Source: Aureisphaera galaxeae
Lineage (GTDB): Bacteria; Bacteroidota; Bacteroidia; Flavobacteriales; Flavobacteriaceae
NCBI RefSeq assembly: GCF_028561275.1
Contig: NZ_JAQQTF010000006.1
Span: 62,001-126,000, forward strand
Direction of reading: 5' to 3'
Length of the DNA stretch: 64,000 nucleotides
Positions 60,218-64,000 of this stretch are shown here, piece by piece. The position numbers were made by a program, and so were the translations under genes. The notes under the pieces were generated by a model. The model saw only the letters and a list, made by a program, of their open reading frames with translations, did not search any database and had not been told where the DNA came from. The number at the start of each line of letters is the position of its first letter. Position 1 is the first letter of the stretch.

Positions 60218-61477
60218 TTGATTACCCCCTCCCCCATACTTAAAATAGTATTTGTTCTCTCCTTTTTGCTCACCAGCTTTGCTGCTACTGCCCAAGGAAG
60301 AGTAAAGATGATGTTTTACAATTTATTGGAATTTCCAGAGGGCCAAGCTGCCTGGAACAGGGAGTTATTGCTTCGCGAAATTATAAACACTTATGAGCCC
60401 GACATCTTGATGGTTTGCGAATTGCAAAGCCAAGAGGGAGCTGATGAGATTCTCGAAGTTTCTTTGAATGATGGTGAAGTGGTTTATACTGCACCGCCTT
60501 TTGTTGACAATCAATCGGGAGGAGCCGATTTGCAACAGTTGGTTTTTTACCGAGAGGACAAGTTTCAATTGCTACAAACCGATATCATTGTAACGAATGT
60601 TCGAGATATCAATCGATATGAACTGCAGCTCAATACCGCCAATGGGGATGTCGATCCTGTAGTATTGGACCTGTATGTGAGCCATCTCAAGGCAAGTCAA
60701 GGAGGTGAAAATGAATTGTTGCGATTGGGTATGGTCACCGATTTCACCGATACCTTGGGCGATCTCGATCCTAATTCCTACGTAATATTTGCTGGAGATC
60801 TCAACTTATATACCTCCACGGAACCCGCTTATATAGAATTGCTGGACGATACCAATCCCATTGTATTGGTCGATCCCATAAGTACTCCTGGTTCGTGGAG
60901 TAGTAATGAAGATTTTACCGCGGTGCATACACAGAGTACCCGTGTGAGTTCCGGTCCTTTCGGAACAGGTGCTGGTGGCGGTTTGGACGATCGTTTCGAT
61001 TTTATCCTCATGTCCGAGAATATGGAGACAGACCCCAAGCTGCGCTATGTTCCGGACACTTATCTTGCTTATGGCAACAATGGAAATTGTTTCAATTTAA
61101 GCATCAACAATACGGGCTGTACAGGAACATTTGGAAGCAGTTTGCGATCCAATCTATACAACATGAGCGATCATTTGCCTGTGGTGATGGAATTAGAGAC
61201 CAATCAGGAGATCGTATTAAACGGTACGGATTTTGTGGCAGAATCACCATTGGAAATCACAAATACATGGGTTGAAAGCAACCTTCGGCTCATTATAAGG
61301 TCTAATGAAGTAAAAGACCTGCTTATTTACGATATGCTTGGAAAGAAAATGATGCAACTTCCTATAGAGACTACAGGTGAAAAACTACTGGACCTTTCAC
61401 ATTTTCCTTCGGGCGTATACCTACTAACAACTTCCCAAAACAACTTCTATCCCATTAAATTGATTAAAGGTAATTGA
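60218..61477 (+). CDS. Secreted endonuclease/exonuclease/phosphatase-family protein with T9SS tail
   Basis: The 419-residue product starts at TTG (60218), two bases after the LOG stop; the next in-frame ATG falls after the signal peptide (VFVLSFLLTSFAATAQ). The EEP domain (about 28-330) shows MMFYNLLEFPEG, catalytic Glu in LMVCELQSQEG, YVSHLKAS, AGDLNLY and the terminal MSDHLPVVMEL. The last 75 residues form a T9SS-type module (VAESPLEITNTW start, LLIYDMLGKKMMQL, LSHFPSGVYLLTT, KLIKGN). The protein is exported to the cell surface or medium. It could be a DNase for nutrient DNA, or a phosphodiesterase on lipids. The stop overlaps the next TTG start. Confidence 0.87.
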   Translation: MITPSPILKIVFVLSFLLTSFAATAQGRVKMMFYNLLEFPEGQAAWNRELLLREIINTYEPDILMVCELQSQEGADEILEVSLNDGEVVYTAPPFVDNQSGGADLQQLVFYREDKFQLLQTDIIVTNVRDINRYELQLNTANGDVDPVVLDLYVSHLKASQGGENELLRLGMVTDFTDTLGDLDPNSYVIFAGDLNLYTSTEPAYIELLDDTNPIVLVDPISTPGSWSSNEDFTAVHTQSTRVSSGPFGTGAGGGLDDRFDFILMSENMETDPKLRYVPDTYLAYGNNGNCFNLSINNTGCTGTFGSSLRSNLYNMSDHLPVVMELETNQEIVLNGTDFVAESPLEITNTWVESNLRLIIRSNEVKDLLIYDMLGKKMMQLPIETTGEKLLDLSHFPSGVYLLTTSQNNFYPIKLIKGN

Positions 61478-64000
61478 AGAAGTTCTGGTTCATCATACTC
61501 GTATTCGCGGCATCGCTTGCCTCATGGGCACAGCATGATATTACCGTGGATGCCGTATTGAACACCACTACCCATACCATAGACATTCAACAAGAGATTG
61601 TCTATCAGAATACTTCTGAGGTTAGCTTAAATGAAATTTACCTGTTAGATTGGGCCAATAGCTTTTCCAACAAGAATACGCCCTTAGCCAAACGGTTTGC
61701 GGAGAATTTTAAAAGTGGATTTCATTTTGAAAAAGATGAAAATCGAGGGAGAACCACCGTCAATAGCATCAATGATGCCAACGGAACGGCCATTATATGG
61801 GAACGCGGTGAGGAAGTGGACATTCTGAAGGCAATACCTGCCAGTCCCGTTGCACCAGGCGGTACTTATACCCTAAAGCTGAATTATTCGGTGAAATTGC
61901 CAGAAGACAAATTTACCCGCTATGGGGTGGATAGAAACCAAGATTATAAGATCAAGTATTGGATTATTACCCCAGCGGTTTTTAATGGCGAATGGCAGCA
62001 CTACAGTCATAAGAATACTGACGATTACTTTCAATCCCCTACCGATTTTTCCGTCACCCTAGAGTTTCCCTTTGAGTACTCTTTATTTTCAGATTTGAAC
62101 GAGGTCCCAGCATCCAGTCAAGGAGAGGCTTCTTCTCGCGGAAGTAAGAGAGTATCGTTAGAAGGTAAGGGCAGGATGTTCTTTTCCATCTACCTTCAGA
62201 AAACACGGAATTTCGAAAGTGTCGTGACAGATCAGCTAGAATTGATAACCGATCTTAAAGACAAAAAGGTAGCACCCGCAAATAAGGCCATCTTGGTAGA
62301 CCGCCTCACCCGATTCTTAGAAGATCGACTGGGCCCCTATCCTTTCGAAAAGATGATTATCAGTGATGCCGATTATCGTACGAGCCCAGTGTATGGTTTA
62401 AATCAGCTCCCCGATTTCATTAGTCCTTTTCCCAATGGATTCGAGTTGGACATGGAGTTGCTTAAAACAGCTACTAGGAGATATATTACCCAAACCCTCC
62501 CGCTCAATCCCAGAAAAGATCACTGGCTGATTGGTGCCCTGCAGATCTATCTTATGATCGATTATGTGGATACCTATTATCCCGATATGAAAATCTTGGG
62601 AAGCCTTAGCGATTTCTGGATCATCGATTGGTTGCATGCGGCCGATTTGGAATTCAATGACCAATATCCCTTCTTGTACCTCAACATGGCTCGGAACAAC
62701 CTGCATCAGTCATTGGTAACACCTAGGGATTCCTTGGTGAAATTCAACAAGCAATTGGGAAGCGACTACTACGCGGGGGATGGATTGCAATACTTGGCGG
62801 ATTACGTTGGAAAGTCGAAGTTGGATAAAACCATCAAAGAATATTTTACTTCCAAAACGCAAAAACTAACCACTCCATCCGACTTTCAAAAGGCATTGAA
62901 AGCGAATACGGAACTCCCTATCGACTGGTTCTTTTCGGATTATGTTGGAAAACGAACTACCATCGATTTCAAAATAAAAAAGGTAAAGGAGGTTGGTGAT
63001 TCTTTAGAGGTTTCCATTCTCAACAAACGGGACAATGTAATGCCCGTATCCATCTATGGGTTAAAAAAGGATTCCGTTCTTTTCAAAAAATGGGTAAAAC
63101 CTATAGATAGCATAGCCACCATTACGGTTCCTAAAGAGGGGGTGCGAAAATTGGCCTTGAATTACAACGGTGAAATTGCCGAATTCAACCAAAGAAACAA
63201 TTTCAAGGCAGTAAAGGGATTGTTTAACCGTCCATTACAATTCCGCCTGTTCAAGGATGTGGAGGATCCGAAATTCAATCAGGTATTCTTCATGCCTGTA
63301 TTCCAGTACAATTTGTATGATGGTTTTAGTTTAGGTCCTAAAATGTACAACAAAACCATGCTACCCAAAGGGGTGCATTACAAATTGGAACCGCAATTTG
63401 GTTTCCGTTCTAAAAAGATCATTGGTAAAGGTTCCTTGGTCTATACCGAGCGAGTGGACAACGGCAATCTGTACAGTATGCGCTATGGCATTTCAGGAAG
63501 TTTCTTTTCGTATAACCGAGGCTTGTTCTACAAAAGACTTTCTCCTTTTATGACCTTTGCCTTTAGGGATAATGACGATCTAAGGAAAAACAAAAAACAG
63601 TTCATCAATCTAAGAAATGTGAATGTTTTTAGGGACGAGGACCCCAACGATCCTGATCAGGATCCCAATTATAGCGTCTTTAATTTTCAATACGTATACA
63701 CCGATAACAACCTCATCAATTTCTACCGAGGTGTATTGGATTATCAGATTTCTCAAAAATTCAGTAAGATTTCAACCCAATTGGAATACCGTAAGCTGTT
63801 CCTAAGCAATAGACAATTGAACGTACGCTTTTACGCAGGACTCTTCGTGTTTAATGATACAGGGACCGATAGCGATTTCTTCAGCTTTGCTTTAGATCGT
63901 CCTACCGATTACCTTTTCGACTATAACTATTACGGTCGTAGTGAGGATACCGGACTGTTCAGTCAGCAATTGATTATTGCCGAGGGAGGTTTTAAATCCC
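61474..64000 (+). CDS. M1-peptidase-like scaffold without zinc ligands, joined to a beta-barrel-like domain (3' end cut)
   Basis: A frame opens at TTG 61474 (sharing TTGA with the previous stop) and runs 842 codons to the window end without a stop. It has a signal peptide (KKFWFIILVFAASLASWAQ). An M1-aminopeptidase-like region follows, with an N-terminal beta domain, GPYPFEKMIISDADY near residue 290 and NPRKDHWLIGALQIYLMIDY near 345-364. Where active M1 enzymes have HExxH, this protein reads LLKTATRRY (about 329-337), and the downstream zinc Glu position is also replaced, so peptidase activity is unlikely. After about residue 590 alternating strands rich in Tyr/Phe (FFMPVFQYNLYDGFSLGPK) suggest an outer-membrane barrel. 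Confidence 0.8.
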   Translation, partial: MKKFWFIILVFAASLASWAQHDITVDAVLNTTTHTIDIQQEIVYQNTSEVSLNEIYLLDWANSFSNKNTPLAKRFAENFKSGFHFEKDENRGRTTVNSINDANGTAIIWERGEEVDILKAIPASPVAPGGTYTLKLNYSVKLPEDKFTRYGVDRNQDYKIKYWIITPAVFNGEWQHYSHKNTDDYFQSPTDFSVTLEFPFEYSLFSDLNEVPASSQGEASSRGSKRVSLEGKGRMFFSIYLQKTRNFESVVTDQLELITDLKDKKVAPANKAILVDRLTRFLEDRLGPYPFEKMIISDADYRTSPVYGLNQLPDFISPFPNGFELDMELLKTATRRYITQTLPLNPRKDHWLIGALQIYLMIDYVDTYYPDMKILGSLSDFWIIDWLHAADLEFNDQYPFLYLNMARNNLHQSLVTPRDSLVKFNKQLGSDYYAGDGLQYLADYVGKSKLDKTIKEYFTSKTQKLTTPSDFQKALKANTELPIDWFFSDYVGKRTTIDFKIKKVKEVGDSLEVSILNKRDNVMPVSIYGLKKDSVLFKKWVKPIDSIATITVPKEGVRKLALNYNGEIAEFNQRNNFKAVKGLFNRPLQFRLFKDVEDPKFNQVFFMPVFQYNLYDGFSLGPKMYNKTMLPKGVHYKLEPQFGFRSKKIIGKGSLVYTERVDNGNLYSMRYGISGSFFSYNRGLFYKRLSPFMTFAFRDNDDLRKNKKQFINLRNVNVFRDEDPNDPDQDPNYSVFNFQYVYTDNNLINFYRGVLDYQISQKFSKISTQLEYRKLFLSNRQLNVRFYAGLFVFNDTGTDSDFFSFALDRPTDYLFDYNYYGRSEDTGLFSQQLIIAEGGFKS

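Noticed and set aside
62398-62706. 102-codon minus-strand open frame near the right end
   Set aside because: Antisense to the M1-like gene, whose plus-strand frame is open from 61474 to the window end.

Overview
The window looks like chromosomal DNA of a marine Flavobacteriaceae (Bacteroidota). The signs are four proteins with type IX secretion (T9SS) C-terminal sorting tails, a TonB-dependent receptor with a carboxypeptidase-regulatory-like N-terminus, TPR-TM-AraC hybrid regulators, DUF3570/DUF4266, SIMPL and DUF5706 (PycTM) families, and many upstream sites fitting the Bacteroidota promoter consensus TTTG-N17-23-TAnnTTTG. No rRNA, tRNA, insertion sequence, phage or CRISPR array was seen. 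The two window edges cut an ECF sigma factor (left) and an M1-peptidase-like protein (right).

Left part (1-13.4 kb): a partial ECF sigma gene diverges from a four-gene envelope redox cluster (thioredoxin, ApbE flavin transferase, DUF4266 Cys-rich lipoprotein, DUF3570). Next come a secreted beta-propeller protein with a T9SS tail, a TPR/AraC regulator and an LVIVD-repeat T9SS protein. A promoter with a large dyad and a shared 13-mer ties the regulator to its neighbour. A minus-strand unit follows: response regulator, TonB-dependent receptor, then a hybrid YfiR-domain histidine kinase.

Central part (13.5-34.7 kb): one long minus-strand surface-polysaccharide locus. Read in the direction of transcription it starts with sulfate activation (cysQ, a duplicated DUF2061 membrane protein, cysC, cysD, cysN). 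It continues with a flippase, sulfotransferase, methyltransferase, GT2, second sulfotransferase, Wzy-like polymerase and two GT4 enzymes. A PglC/PglD/PglE/PglF-type set for an N-acetylated diamino sugar follows, then export (Wza, Wzc, Wzi). No sulfite-forming genes accompany cysDNC, so the block most likely makes PAPS for a sulfated, bacillosamine-initiated capsule or exopolysaccharide.

Right part (34.7-64 kb): a small beta-propeller lipoprotein, a second TPR/AraC regulator beside a collapsed LamG/T9SS gene, a 1233-residue metallophosphatase fused to an outer-membrane barrel, an HD-domain protein fused to a Pycsar-type PycTM module, a GAF protein, a TlpA-like thioredoxin lipoprotein, SIMPL and rhomboid proteins, an LpxL-like acyltransferase, glycerate kinase, a class V aminotransferase, GlmM-type mutase, ACP phosphodiesterase, gamma-glutamyltransferase, an orphan membrane protein, UvrA, a LOG-family protein, a secreted EEP nuclease/phosphatase with a T9SS tail, and finally an M1-like scaffold lacking the zinc ligands and joined to a barrel-like domain. 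Three convergent gene pairs in this part end on shared four-base stop codons.

The observations most worth following are the HD-PycTM fusion without a neighbouring cyclase, the self-contained polysaccharide sulfation locus with its duplicated DUF2061 protein, the degenerate M1-barrel protein, the phosphatase-barrel fusion, the ApbE/DUF4266/DUF3570 unit, and the dyads next to the two TPR/AraC regulators.
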